A stretch of 64,000 nt of DNA. It comes from Elusimicrobiota bacterium. Lineage in GTDB: Bacteria; Elusimicrobiota; Elusimicrobia; FEN-1173. Shown piece by piece: positions 53,901-62,038 of the stretch. Each line of letters opens with the position of its first letter. Position 1 is the stretch's first letter. The stretch covers positions 160,645 through 224,644 of the forward strand of contig JADKIY010000005.1 of assembly GCA_016722575.1 (NCBI GenBank), written 5' to 3'. A program made the position numbers and the translations under genes. Under the pieces are notes generated by a model. That model did not search any database. It was given only the letters and a program-made list of their open reading frames with translations, and was not told where the DNA came from.

Positions 53901-54389
53901 TTATTTGTTTTTTCCAACCCATTCAGTCACATCTTGAACCAACTCGGGTTTCATTTTCGGATTAAGGCCACCACCGCCAAGCCAACTCGGAATAATCTGC
54001 CATCCTTCAAAACCTTTGCCAACTGTAATTTCGGCATCGAAAAAAACATAGCTAGAAGGAGAACCTTGAACAAGAATTGCCCGATTCACTTTGAATTGGC
54101 TCCCAGTAGGAAGAACTCCCAATATCCAATTGCCTTGATATTCGAAGGGGAATTTTTGGCGACCGATCTCTTCCAGATATGGAACACGTGAAACACCCGG
54201 CTCATCCAATTGAATCTCTTTATCGTTCTTACGAAATTTAAATAAAACGAAGTCACCTTTTGTTTTAAACTCGCGTCCCACCACAGAAGAAAAGGTTGGA
54301 TCACTCGAGACATCCGTCTCGGTTCTCTGCGCCGAGCACGCGAGAAAAAAAGTCCCAACAAAAATTAAAGCCACTGAAAACTTTTTCAC
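53901..54389 (-). CDS. Putative lipoprotein, hypothetical
   Basis: 162 aa. Lipoprotein leader MKKFSVALIFVGTFFLAC with Cys at about 18, then GREFKTKGDFVLFKFRKNDKEIQLDEPG and NWILGVLPTGSQFKVNRAILVQGSPSSYVFFDAEI, strand-rich. GTG 54389 is in a GTGA overlap with the lipase fragment upstream and has GGAGGGG about ten bases before it; an extension to 54425 is not needed. Being coupled to a lipase-like effector, it could be its immunity or accessory protein, but that is a guess. Noticeably AT-richer than the core genes. Confidence 0.68.
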   Translation of the reverse strand: MKKFSVALIFVGTFFLACSAQRTETDVSSDPTFSSVVGREFKTKGDFVLFKFRKNDKEIQLDEPGVSRVPYLEEIGRQKFPFEYQGNWILGVLPTGSQFKVNRAILVQGSPSSYVFFDAEITVGKGFEGWQIIPSWLGGGGLNPKMKPELVQDVTEWVGKNK

Positions 54390-55906
54390 TTTAATATTCC
54401 CCTCCTCCGCATTTCTGTAGCCCAATCCCTGAGTGATTCTAAATAATAAATTCCGAAATCGTGCTTGTTTCCCTTTTCACCTTTCGGAGTTTGATTTTGC
54501 GTTGAATTAAAAACGCGCCATCCGCGCCCCGCATCTGCAATTCTGTCCCAATTCCAAGGCAAAACATTACTCGCCATGCCTGTCATCATTCCCAAGATCG
54601 GAACTGGATCCTCCACATTGCGCGCGTTCCAAGCACTACCGACACCGATTCTCTTCTCATCAATGTACCATTCGGACCCGGCCCCATAAATGTGAACCTT
54701 TTTTCGTTCTTCCGCTGTCAATAAGCTCAACGCACGCCTTGCAATCGCTGTTCCCTGGCTGTGGCCAATTGCCAAGACAAAACCCTTTTCCGCAATTCCT
54801 CGTCGCATGGCCTCGGCTGCATGGACCACTGTAATATCCACTGTATTGAAATATTCAGTGCCGATCATCTGGGAAAATATGTCTCCAAACCCAGGATCAA
54901 TTATTGTATTTCCCATGCGCGGAAGGTTGATGTGAGTAAAGTTTGTCACTTGTGCGCAGCGTCTTATTCCAAGAGCATCGCTTGCAATCTTATCCATGTT
55001 GTAAAGGTCTGCGGGCCGACAGGCCATCCCAGTGATGACAACTACCGCTGGCGACCCCGGATCTCGATCAAACGCGGCTGGCACTTGTTTGTCAAAAATA
55101 TCCCCCGAAAGGACACTAAAAGGAACACCAACAATAATCTTTATGGCTTGGGCTGGATCCTTATTAGTCACAAAAGAGCGGATCAACGAAGTGCCTAAAT
55201 CAGAAACATTTTCCGACACGGGCTGTTGAGCGGCAAATTGGAAGCCCTTATAAACTCCATGCCCCATGTCTAGAACTTTTTCAGCGCCAAATTCGGCGAT
55301 CATTTTTGCCTGGTTGACACGCGCGACAATAGCCTCTTTTGCATTATTGCTCGCCCGCAGCGAAATATTTTTTACCCAAGAAACAGACTTTTGAAAAGAA
55401 CTACTCAAGGACTCAGCTGCTTTCCCGCCAGGAATCAAACCGATAGTCATTTGTTGCATTTTATGGGAGGATGGAACAATTCCGCCGATCTGAAATTTTT
55501 TCGAATCTTCTTTGTTATTGAAATGTCCATCTGATTGGTCCATCTTAAGAGGCTTCGAATCCGAATTCCCATCAGGTAAGATTGTCCTTAACAATTTCCC
55601 GACTTCTAAGTGGCTTTTTGCGGTCCGCATTCCCCATCCAATATATTCGACTTGAGGGATATTATTTTCTAGTACCTTTGTTGCCCCCTCTGTGCCATTC
55701 ATTTTTTCCGATGATATATTGATTGGGTCTGCGCCCTGCACTTGGTTCCGAAGGGCGTTGATCTGCATTCCCAATTGGGCGCCTTGCTCGGGGGTTATGG
55801 CGCCTTGGCCCACCAACACCTTGGCGGCCGCAATGGCGATCTGGGCGGAGGCTTCAATGCTTTCGCTCTCCTGGGCCGCGACCGGGCCTTCGGTCTTTTG
55901 GGACAA
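54386..55906 (-). CDS. Secreted coiled-coil/lipase-like protein, C-terminal fragment
   Basis: 506 aa. Helical lead-in, then an alpha/beta-hydrolase-like part: PAVVVITGMACRPADLYNMDKIA (possible oxyanion region), FVLAIGHSQGTAIARRAL with the nucleophile elbow GHSQG near residue 390, and later Asp/His candidates in ARNVEDPVPI and KGNKHDFGIYYLE. Ends RRRGILK overlapping the lipoprotein gene. The listed start is a TTG; in truth this continues the fragment at 55795-57024 after a one-base loss in a GGGG run near 55918 (E-L-G then A-K-A-L-S-Q-K). AT-rich in its second half. Confidence 0.72.
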   Translation of the reverse strand: MSQKTEGPVAAQESESIEASAQIAIAAAKVLVGQGAITPEQGAQLGMQINALRNQVQGADPINISSEKMNGTEGATKVLENNIPQVEYIGWGMRTAKSHLEVGKLLRTILPDGNSDSKPLKMDQSDGHFNNKEDSKKFQIGGIVPSSHKMQQMTIGLIPGGKAAESLSSSFQKSVSWVKNISLRASNNAKEAIVARVNQAKMIAEFGAEKVLDMGHGVYKGFQFAAQQPVSENVSDLGTSLIRSFVTNKDPAQAIKIIVGVPFSVLSGDIFDKQVPAAFDRDPGSPAVVVITGMACRPADLYNMDKIASDALGIRRCAQVTNFTHINLPRMGNTIIDPGFGDIFSQMIGTEYFNTVDITVVHAAEAMRRGIAEKGFVLAIGHSQGTAIARRALSLLTAEERKKVHIYGAGSEWYIDEKRIGVGSAWNARNVEDPVPILGMMTGMASNVLPWNWDRIADAGRGWRVFNSTQNQTPKGEKGNKHDFGIYYLESLRDWATEMRRRGILK

Positions 55907-57024
55907 CGCCTTGGCCCCAACTCCATCCCTCGATAGCCCTTTTGCAATTCCTTTATCGCTGCGGCCTGGTCGGCCAGGGCTTCGGTCTTTTTCGTCAGGG
56001 CTTCCTGGCGGTGGGCCAGGTCTTTGGTCGCTGTGTCCAGCCCGGCGTAGTCGCCGGCCTTTAGGGCCTGGCCGATTCGGTTGGCTTCCCCCCGCACCGC
56101 CAGGGCTTCCTTTTCCAAATCGCCTAAACGGCCATTCATGTCTATGTTAACCGCCCCGCCCTGGCCCGTCCTCTCCGCCAGGGCTTTGGCGGACGCCCCC
56201 AGGGCCTCCGTCCGGTGGGCCATGTCCTGCTTTGTGGTTTCAATGGCGCGCAGGCTGGCTTCGCTCCCCTTGTCCAACTCCCCGGCGGTTTTTTCCAGGC
56301 GGGCGATGTCCACGGGGCCTTCCTCTTGGCTCACAAAATATCTGCCCGCGCCTTTCTCAACCACCGCGCTGTTTAGCCGCATCAGCCCCGCCTGCAGGGC
56401 GAAGGTCGCTTGCCGGAGCGACACGGGGTTGTTCATGTCCATCCCGTGCGCCAGATCTTTGTTCAGGTCCAAGAGCGTGTTTTCAAATTTGAATCGCCCC
56501 CCCGTCGTCTGCCCGTCCGGGGATTTCCAAGCCCCCTGGTAGGTCATCTCCCCCGCCTTCAGCTCCCCAAACCCCTCAATGGTCATGGGCGACTTGATCG
56601 TCAGGGCCGTGTTGGGGGCCAGGCGGTCAAAGTCCAGGCCCGTTGGTTGAATATGCCCGTTTACCTCCGCCATCTTTAGAGGCATCAGCCCGCCGTCTTT
56701 CCGCTCCATCCCGCCGAAGGCCTTTTCAAAGCTCGTGCCCTGGATCAACCGCAGTTGATCCCCCTCCACCTTAAAGGTCGCCCCCTCTTCCCAGGTCCGC
56801 CCAAAGGCCACGGTTTGCCCCGTGGCCTTGAAAGTCCCATCGCCTGTGGGCTGAATGTTGCGGTAGGCGCTCAAGGTCGCCCGTTGGCTGTCGGTCAGGG
56901 TCGTCGCCCGGTTGCCAGATCCAAAGGCCCGCTGTATCAAGCCCGCAATCCCCTGCCCAATCTTTTGGAAGGGGTAGGCCATAACGTGCCCCACCGCTTT
57001 TAAGGCATTGCCGATGGTGTTCAA
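55795..57024 (-). CDS. Secreted coiled-coil/lipase-like protein, middle fragment
   Basis: 409 aa as an open frame, but only about the first 370 residues are real. The tail after KELQKGYRGMELG is out of frame. Contains NIQPTGDGTFKATGQTVAFGRTWEEGATFKVEGDQLRL and ALTIKSPMTIEGFGELKAGEMTYQGAW (beta-rich), then a long coiled coil (RLEKTAGELDKGSEASLRAIETTKQDMAHRTEALGASAKALAERT... to ...ALTKKTEALADQAAAIKELQ). It joins the N-terminal fragment by one extra A in an AAAA run near 57090. No separate ribosome site. Confidence 0.68.
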   Translation of the reverse strand: MNTIGNALKAVGHVMAYPFQKIGQGIAGLIQRAFGSGNRATTLTDSQRATLSAYRNIQPTGDGTFKATGQTVAFGRTWEEGATFKVEGDQLRLIQGTSFEKAFGGMERKDGGLMPLKMAEVNGHIQPTGLDFDRLAPNTALTIKSPMTIEGFGELKAGEMTYQGAWKSPDGQTTGGRFKFENTLLDLNKDLAHGMDMNNPVSLRQATFALQAGLMRLNSAVVEKGAGRYFVSQEEGPVDIARLEKTAGELDKGSEASLRAIETTKQDMAHRTEALGASAKALAERTGQGGAVNIDMNGRLGDLEKEALAVRGEANRIGQALKAGDYAGLDTATKDLAHRQEALTKKTEALADQAAAIKELQKGYRGMELGPRRCPKRPKARSRPRRAKALKPPPRSPLRPPRCWWAKAP

Positions 57025-57047
57025 CAGGCCCGGCTTGATGGGCGCCG

Positions 57048-57440
57048 TCAGGGCCTCCGGCGTCGCCCGCAGGGCGTTGGGAATTTTGGGGCGTTTTTCC
57101 CCAGGAAGTCGAATTTTATCGTGGGGGTTTGAAACGTGGGCTTTGGCGCATCCATCCGCCCCAGGGACGTCGCCGTCGGCGCCTGGAACCGCAACGCCAG
57201 GGCCGTGTTCTGCATTCTGATTTGTCGGTCCAGTTGGGACGAGGCGGAGTAGTTCTTCTCCGGCTTGTATTGGTTTTGGTAATCCTGGTATCGGTTGTTG
57301 GCGCTGTAGGAATATCGCTCATCCTCCCGACCAAAGGCCGTGCCCATGGGAAAAACCCCGAGCGCAACGCTCAGGGACAGGGAAAGGCTTTTTCGGACGA
57401 GGTGCGCGGACAAGGTGTCAAAACCACAAACCCGGCGCAT
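57048..57440 (-). CDS. Secreted coiled-coil/lipase-like protein, N-terminal fragment
   Basis: 130 aa as an open frame. Signal peptide VRKSLSLSLSVALGVFPMGTAFGRE (about residues 15-40), then a Tyr/Asn/Gln-rich stretch (RYSYSANNRYQDYQNQYKPEKNYSASSQLDRQ) and TIKFDFLGKNAPK, after which the frame should continue I-P-N-A-L-R-A-T-P-E-A-L into the middle fragment. AAAAGG lies five bases before ATG 57440. Whole gene 54386-57440 would encode about 1,018 aa, a large exported protein with helical stalk and lipase-like end. Confidence 0.68.
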   Translation of the reverse strand: MRRVCGFDTLSAHLVRKSLSLSLSVALGVFPMGTAFGREDERYSYSANNRYQDYQNQYKPEKNYSASSQLDRQIRMQNTALALRFQAPTATSLGRMDAPKPTFQTPTIKFDFLGKNAPKFPTPCGRRRRP

Positions 57441-57626
57441 AGAAGCCTTTTGGTGCGGAATTAACTAAAGAAGTATCGATATTTTAACAGGTTTCCGAGG
57501 GAAGTCAATTGGCGAGGCGGTTAATGGAGGGCCTTACACTTGAATCTCGGATAGTTTAATAGTTCAGAGAGTCCCCAACGTTATTGGCCTCTTCCTCACC
57601 CGAATAACGTGTGGCATCCGCTGAAT

Positions 57627-58331
57627 TCACTGGAATTTTATAATTGTTTGTCCGCGGCTGCGTCGTCTTTCGTTAATGCGATGTTGCCAGAACCAGTCCG
57701 GATCAGGCAACAACGAAAAGATCGCAAAAATAAGGAAAACCACGATCACCATGATCCCCTTTAATTCCTGCGCCGAGAAGGGAATCCCCAGCTTCTTATT
57801 GTGAATTCTTTGCCATCTGAAGTCGTAGGAAAGAATAGCAACGGCGGTCAGGAATCCAATGGGAACAAGCGGTTTAAGCTCAGGCATTCGCGTTAGAAGG
57901 TCCCATTTGCCCATGAGAAAAAATGACCCCATGCCTAACAAAAGACCCCCGAAGGTCAATATCACTGATTTTCCCCATGAGAGCTTCTTGTAGAATGCCT
58001 TCTCCCTATCCGCTAATTTAGAAGTTTTTGTTTTTTTCCAATCGACAACCTTTTCAAACCGCATGTCATTCGAGCAATAGAGATCAATCCACCTCTTTGC
58101 CTGCGAGCCCGTGATCTCCGGCAGGGCCGCCTCCAGTTGGTAACCGTCAGCTCGACATTGGAGAAGGCAGTCCTTTCCCCCATCCCTGAACATTTGGAAG
58201 AAGAATGAATCATTCTCCGTGTGGGCAACAACGTCAAATGACTTCAAGCTCATCGCATTTTGTAGAGGAGTCTCCCAAGACCCCTTGTCTTCAAACTTAA
58301 ACTTCTTTCGATTAATTTCTATTTCTGCCAT
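57627..58331 (-). CDS. Hypothetical membrane protein
   Basis: 234 aa. N-terminal soluble part (about residues 1-110: EIEINRKKFKFEDKGSWETPL, KSFDVVAHTENDSFFFQMFRDGGKDCLLQCRADGYQLEAALPEITG), then three hydrophobic segments (SVILTFGGLLLGMGSFFLMG, LVPIGFLTAVAILSYDF, IMVIVVFLIFAIFSLLP) and a basic tail. Unknown family. ATG 58331 is preferred over 58349 because the natural-looking N-terminus begins MAEIEINRK; neither has a clear ribosome site. Confidence 0.62.
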   Translation of the reverse strand: MAEIEINRKKFKFEDKGSWETPLQNAMSLKSFDVVAHTENDSFFFQMFRDGGKDCLLQCRADGYQLEAALPEITGSQAKRWIDLYCSNDMRFEKVVDWKKTKTSKLADREKAFYKKLSWGKSVILTFGGLLLGMGSFFLMGKWDLLTRMPELKPLVPIGFLTAVAILSYDFRWQRIHNKKLGIPFSAQELKGIMVIVVFLIFAIFSLLPDPDWFWQHRINERRRSRGQTIIKFQ

Positions 58332-58368
58332 AGGGTCGCTATTCCGCATTTTAAAATAACGAATGTTC

Positions 58369-59877
58369 TCATTTCAAACCTTGAATCGTGCGGATAAGAT
58401 ACCCAATCTTCCTTTTAGGGTTGTCCGGGCTCTTGGCGCCCAAAATCCTCTCGGCCTCTTGGATTCGGGCGGGGCCGTATTGGTCTTCCAGCTCAATCAG
58501 CTGTTCTATCCCATGCAAATAGCTGTCCTCATACACCAGGGCCGCCGCCCGCCGGGCCCTATCCACCTTGTCCGCCCCCACCCGCTTTTTCAGTTCCTCC
58601 AGCGCCCGGTCGAAGGCCCCGGGGTCGTATAGGGGGTTCAGGCTATACACATTGGGCGCCCGCCCGCTGGGCCCCGTGGGGCCCACCGCGTCGTATTCCA
58701 CTTCCAATAGGTTCGCCCGCCGCAACTCCGTCACCCCCCGGGTGATGAACCAGGGCGACACCCCATACCGCCCCGCCAGGGTCTGGATGTGTTGCGACCA
58801 CCGCGGCTGTATGGGAGACACCGCCCCCTCCCGCAGGTTGATCAAATAAAAAACCTTCCCCGCAAACCCCAGCCGCCTGTTCCACCCCCACGCCCAATAG
58901 CCCACCGGCACCTGAAGCACTTCCTCCCCCCCTTTGGCCCCATCATTTCCCAAATCTTGAGGCCTTTCATCCTCCCCCCTTGAGGGGGAGGACCGAGGTG
59001 GGGGGTGGCTTCTACCATCAAGCGGCAGCAACGTCACCTCCGCCTCCTTCCCGTAAGTGGTCGTTGCCCCTATCAGCCCATACCGCTCTTCCAACTTGCC
59101 CAGGGTCTTGTTGATCTGCCGCCCATAAGCGTGCTTCCCCATGGAGGCTATGCCCAGGTGCTCCGCCAGCTGTTGGTAATCCAAAACAATTCGGGGCCCC
59201 GCCCGCCAAACCAAATACAAATAAACGTCAAAGGCCCTCTCGTCCGGCTGGCTCGCCATCCGCCCCAATAGGTTCGGGTCCAGCAGAAACGCCGCCGACA
59301 CCTTCGCCGCCGGGCCCGCCTCGGCCGGCCCTTCCCGTTTAATGCCCTCCAGGGTTTTCAACATGTCCCGGGCCACTTCTTTGGACCGTATCAACACGTT
59401 GGCCTCTTCGTTCAACTCCAGCGCCGCCCGCGTCCAGTTGGAGGAGCCCGTGACCACCGTTTCCCCGTCAATGATCAGCGCCTTCGCGTGGGTGTAGGTC
59501 CCCGCCTCGTCAAAATACACCGAGATCCCGCTGGCTTTCAAAAACGCGTACGCCGCCAAATTCTTCCCCTCCCCCGCCGCCCCCTCTTCCCCGGCAAAGT
59601 TGTAGTTCTTGTCCAGCACCACCTCCACCTTCACCCCCCGGTCGTGGGCGTCCTTCAGGGTTTTCAGCAATTGAAATACGTGGGATTGGGAGTCGTTCGG
59701 TCGGAAGGACAGCAAATACATATACAGCGAAATCGATTTCTTGGCCCGCGCCATTTCCCGTTGCGCGGTTTCAAAATAGGCCCGCGGCGGAATGTTCTCC
59801 ACCTCCCCCCGGTAGGCGAATAACGGCGGGGATATTTGATTCAACACCAACATCGCAACCCAAAATCTAATCCTCAT
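58369..59877 (-). CDS. Secreted phospholipase-D-like protein with wHTH-like region and an inserted repeat peptide
   Basis: 502 aa. Signal peptide (about residues 1-21). PLD domain (about 30-185) with one HxK motif THAKALIIDGETVVTGSSNWTRAALELNEEANV and the partner SISLYMYLLSFRPNDS; only a single HKD is visible, so it probably dimerises. The C-terminal 280 residues include winged-helix-like blocks (RIVLDYQQLAEHLGIASMGKHAYGRQINKTLGKLEERYGLI; YGVSPWFITRGVTELRRANLLEVEYD). Residues ~295-320 (SHPPPRSSPSRGEDERPQDLG) are encoded by a dispersed palindromic repeat inserted in frame. Role unknown; nuclease or phospholipase. Confidence 0.8.
   Translation of the reverse strand: MRIRFWVAMLVLNQISPPLFAYRGEVENIPPRAYFETAQREMARAKKSISLYMYLLSFRPNDSQSHVFQLLKTLKDAHDRGVKVEVVLDKNYNFAGEEGAAGEGKNLAAYAFLKASGISVYFDEAGTYTHAKALIIDGETVVTGSSNWTRAALELNEEANVLIRSKEVARDMLKTLEGIKREGPAEAGPAAKVSAAFLLDPNLLGRMASQPDERAFDVYLYLVWRAGPRIVLDYQQLAEHLGIASMGKHAYGRQINKTLGKLEERYGLIGATTTYGKEAEVTLLPLDGRSHPPPRSSPSRGEDERPQDLGNDGAKGGEEVLQVPVGYWAWGWNRRLGFAGKVFYLINLREGAVSPIQPRWSQHIQTLAGRYGVSPWFITRGVTELRRANLLEVEYDAVGPTGPSGRAPNVYSLNPLYDPGAFDRALEELKKRVGADKVDRARRAAALVYEDSYLHGIEQLIELEDQYGPARIQEAERILGAKSPDNPKRKIGYLIRTIQGLK
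58951..59011. repeat. Dispersed palindromic repeat, copy inside the PLD gene
   Basis: AAATCTTG, then an 8-bp stem CCTCCCCC/GGGGGAGG with a 5-base loop, then AGGTGGGGGGTG. The same blocks in the same order recur at 60060-60108 and, in part, at 59965-59998. Inserted without breaking the reading frame. Confidence 0.75.
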
Positions 59878-59884
59878 CTAAAAA

Positions 59885-60170
59885 TCATCGCTTATTATCT
59901 GCCTCCTCCCCGTGAGGTAGGGGCGAGGCCTGAATGGCCTCCCCCACTGGGATTTCACTAGAGGGGGGTGCCGGAGGATAGAGGTGGGGGGTGCCGGTGA
60001 GGTTAGAAGTTGCGCCACGCGAATGCCCCCCGTTCATCGCCCGTACTTTTCCATCTCCTAAATCTTGTTCCTCCCCCCTTGAGGGGGAGGATACAGGTGG
60101 GGGGTGCCGGTGGATTCTGGCGGGGGGTGCCGCTGATTTAAGGGGTTGCGCCACGGGAATGCCCCCCCAC
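59885..60170. repeat. Intergenic cluster of palindromic and direct repeats
   Basis: Copies of the same palindrome at 60060-60108 (full) and 59965-59998 (partial, GAGGATAGAGGTGGGGGGTG). In addition a ~45-base direct repeat GTTGCGCCAC-G/C-GAATGCCCCCC...CGCCCGTnCTTTTCCA occurs at about 60009-60053 and 60144-60190; the second copy contains the 3' end of the 56-aa gene. An open frame across this region is only repeat translation. Confidence 0.75.
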
Positions 60171-60341
60171 TCAGCGCCCGTTCTTTTCCAACTCAACGGT
60201 AATCATCTTTAGTTTAACCGGGAAGGGAACCGGATCGTCAAAATTGTATTTAACTTCGCCTTTGTCGTAATCAAACGCCACCGAATAACACCGCTTCACA
60301 ACCTTCCCGTCGAATTTAACCACAAACCCCCCGTCAGCCAT
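60171..60341 (-). CDS. Small hypothetical protein, 56 aa
   Basis: MADGGFVVKFDGKVVKRCYS, VAFDYDKGEVKYNFDDPVPF, PVKLKMITVELEKNGR. Strand-rich, with alternating charged and hydrophobic residues. A strong AGGAGG six bases before ATG 60341 supports translation. Its last codons lie in a 45-base direct repeat that has a degenerate partner 135 bases further on, so the tail may have been renewed by duplication. No family recognised. Same strand as the reverse transcriptase 57 bases upstream and possibly its last partner gene. Confidence 0.7.
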   Translation of the reverse strand: MADGGFVVKFDGKVVKRCYSVAFDYDKGEVKYNFDDPVPFPVKLKMITVELEKNGR

Positions 60342-60397
60342 GAAGAACCTCCTACACGAATTAAATATGGTCCGCTGGAATCCGATTTCCTTTTCAT

Positions 60398-61432
60398 TTA
60401 TTTAGGTTGTGCTGTTCCGGCAGATTGGGCCCTGATTACAGCCCGTCTTACAAGGTCAGAATCATCTCGAATTTTACCGTAAAAGGAATTTCTTCTTGAA
60501 AGCTCCATTCTTTTTAGCGCTTCAACAATCTGCGCCTTCTCTAAGTCACTTTCAGCAGTTGTATATGCTGACAATATCCTATCAATATCTGCTGGGGAAC
60601 CAGCCGACCCAAGAATTGCGAGGCCATACGCTCTTAGCCATGGCGCACGATTCGCATCAAAGCAAGAATGACGACAAAAAGTAATGAGTCTTTCAGGGAA
60701 TGAAGCCCTTTCGAAGAACCATCGCAGAATCTCGAATGTTTGATGATCATAGATACCTTCGGGAGAATCAATATAATTTAGCATCCTATTTTCTTCCTCT
60801 GCGCGCACATCAATGGTTCCAAGATACTTTAAGATGTATTTCATCTCTTCGGGTCGCCGTGAAATTGTGTCAATACAATAGTCTGAAGCGATTTTTGAAT
60901 TTACCTTGCCAAGTCTAGACAGCAAGTAATGAAAGAGCGTCTTATCAAATTTGTCGGAGGCATCGTTTAAAAATCGGTCTCGAAAAACTTGCTCAAATGT
61001 TTCAGCGGAGATCTCGTCGGCATGTTCTTCGAGAAGTTCCTCGATTTTATCAGCAGATATATAAGGATCGCGGTCTATTAGATGCTCCTCAAATTGGTCT
61101 TTGAGTTGATTGAATTTTGTGATAGTTGGTTGAATCCCGTCAAATCTAAGTCTTGCCTTTTCTGCAGTAAGGATTTGTGTCTTGGCTGCCTGCAACGTAA
61201 GTCCAAGATTGTGCAAAATATCGGTCAGGTCAATAAGAGAACACCGGGCCTCCAGATGAGTCCGACAAAAGATTCGAATATCGTCGACGTAACGCACATG
61301 CGCATATCCTAAATTAACAAGACTTTGGTCTGCTGAGGCGAAATAAAGTTTCGCAAGCAAATCGCTTGCTGAATAGCCCTGCGGGATTCCTTTCCCGGGG
61401 GCACGGGACCATCGGTAAAGACATTTTCTCAA
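60398..61432 (-). CDS. Reverse transcriptase, C-terminal fragment (Abi/UG-like, helical repeat tail)
   Basis: 344 aa. Begins in the RT palm: GKGIPQGYSASDLLAKLYF (motif B, QG), HVRYVDDIRIFCRT (motif C with catalytic YVDD near residue 48), LHNLGLTLQAAKTQILT (motif D). No maturase X or HNH domain follows. Instead ~230 residues of helical repeats run to the end (ISADKIEELLEEHADEISAETFEQVF, DIDRILSAYTTAESDLEKAQIVEALKRMELSRR), as in the abortive-infection/unknown-group RTs of defence islands. Joined to the fragment upstream by one missing A near 61461. The listed start is internal. Confidence 0.85.
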   Translation of the reverse strand: MRKCLYRWSRAPGKGIPQGYSASDLLAKLYFASADQSLVNLGYAHVRYVDDIRIFCRTHLEARCSLIDLTDILHNLGLTLQAAKTQILTAEKARLRFDGIQPTITKFNQLKDQFEEHLIDRDPYISADKIEELLEEHADEISAETFEQVFRDRFLNDASDKFDKTLFHYLLSRLGKVNSKIASDYCIDTISRRPEEMKYILKYLGTIDVRAEEENRMLNYIDSPEGIYDHQTFEILRWFFERASFPERLITFCRHSCFDANRAPWLRAYGLAILGSAGSPADIDRILSAYTTAESDLEKAQIVEALKRMELSRRNSFYGKIRDDSDLVRRAVIRAQSAGTAQPK

Positions 61433-61467
61433 TAGTTCAAATACTGGCCCCGGAATTCCAAGAGCAT

Positions 61468-61971
61468 TTAACTTTGAGAAAAGAGCGGTAGGTTTATGTT
61501 GTCGTAAAATCCTGCAATATCAGCAACCACTACATAAGTCGCTCCAGATTGCAACATTTCCAGCGATTTTTTAGTCCACTGTTTCCAGCCCAGGAATGCT
61601 GGCTGCATCCACTCCACGGCGTCCGTAGGAGGATTCATCTGGTACGCCATATCCGTTACACCCTGTGAGCCCTTTAGTATCTCCCAAAATTGGCTAGAAA
61701 TAGCGCCAAGAAGTGCATTAAAAATCACCTCGTCTCTATAGTCCAGAACAGACCCAGGTCGCACCATCCATCCGGGTTTGGGCACGTAACAAATCCGATT
61801 GTCGTGGGGAGAGTATCCTTTCTCGAGCTTAGATCGGATACTGCCAATCCAGCCATCTAAGTTAGACTCTAACCACAAATTAAGAAAAGGATGACTTACA
61901 AACGACCGATCTTTCTGATCTGCTTTCGATCTTCGCCAAGCAAGTCCTAAATCTAGATCGTCCCAACTCAT
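61468..61971 (-). CDS. Reverse transcriptase, N-terminal fragment
   Basis: 167 aa: fingers region HPFLNLWLESNLDGWIGSIRSKLE, YVPKPGWMVRPGSVLDYRDEVIFNALLGAISSQF and motif A VVVADIAGFYDNINLPLFSQ, where the Asp of ADIAGFYDNI is the first catalytic carboxylate. The frame ends at TAA right after FSQ; inserting one A in the CAAAG run gives K-L-N-A-L-G-I-P-G-P-V-F-E-L-L-R-K-C-L-Y and continues into 60398-61432. Intact protein about 524 aa. ATG 61971 starts 67 bases after the STAS/GHKL gene stop. Visibly AT-rich. Confidence 0.85.
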   Translation of the reverse strand: MSWDDLDLGLAWRRSKADQKDRSFVSHPFLNLWLESNLDGWIGSIRSKLEKGYSPHDNRICYVPKPGWMVRPGSVLDYRDEVIFNALLGAISSQFWEILKGSQGVTDMAYQMNPPTDAVEWMQPAFLGWKQWTKKSLEMLQSGATYVVVADIAGFYDNINLPLFSQS

Positions 61972-62038
61972 AACTGAGGGGAATTTGGAAAGTTCCGAAG
62001 GAGTTCCGAGCAGAAAAATGGTCTGCTATTGGCCTCAT

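Noticed and set aside
59885..60196. Minus-strand frame of 103 codons
   Set aside because: Translation consists of the repeat peptides (SSPSRGEE, GGHSRGAT) and overlaps the 56-aa gene that has a real ribosome site.
60342..61971. Retron
   Set aside because: No msr/msd-like structured RNA with paired inverted ends was seen near the RT, and the long helical C-terminal part is unlike retron RTs. A formal covariance search would be needed to exclude it.
60398..61971. Group II intron maturase
   Set aside because: No X/thumb maturase, DNA-binding or HNH domain after the palm, and no domain V-like hairpin found nearby.
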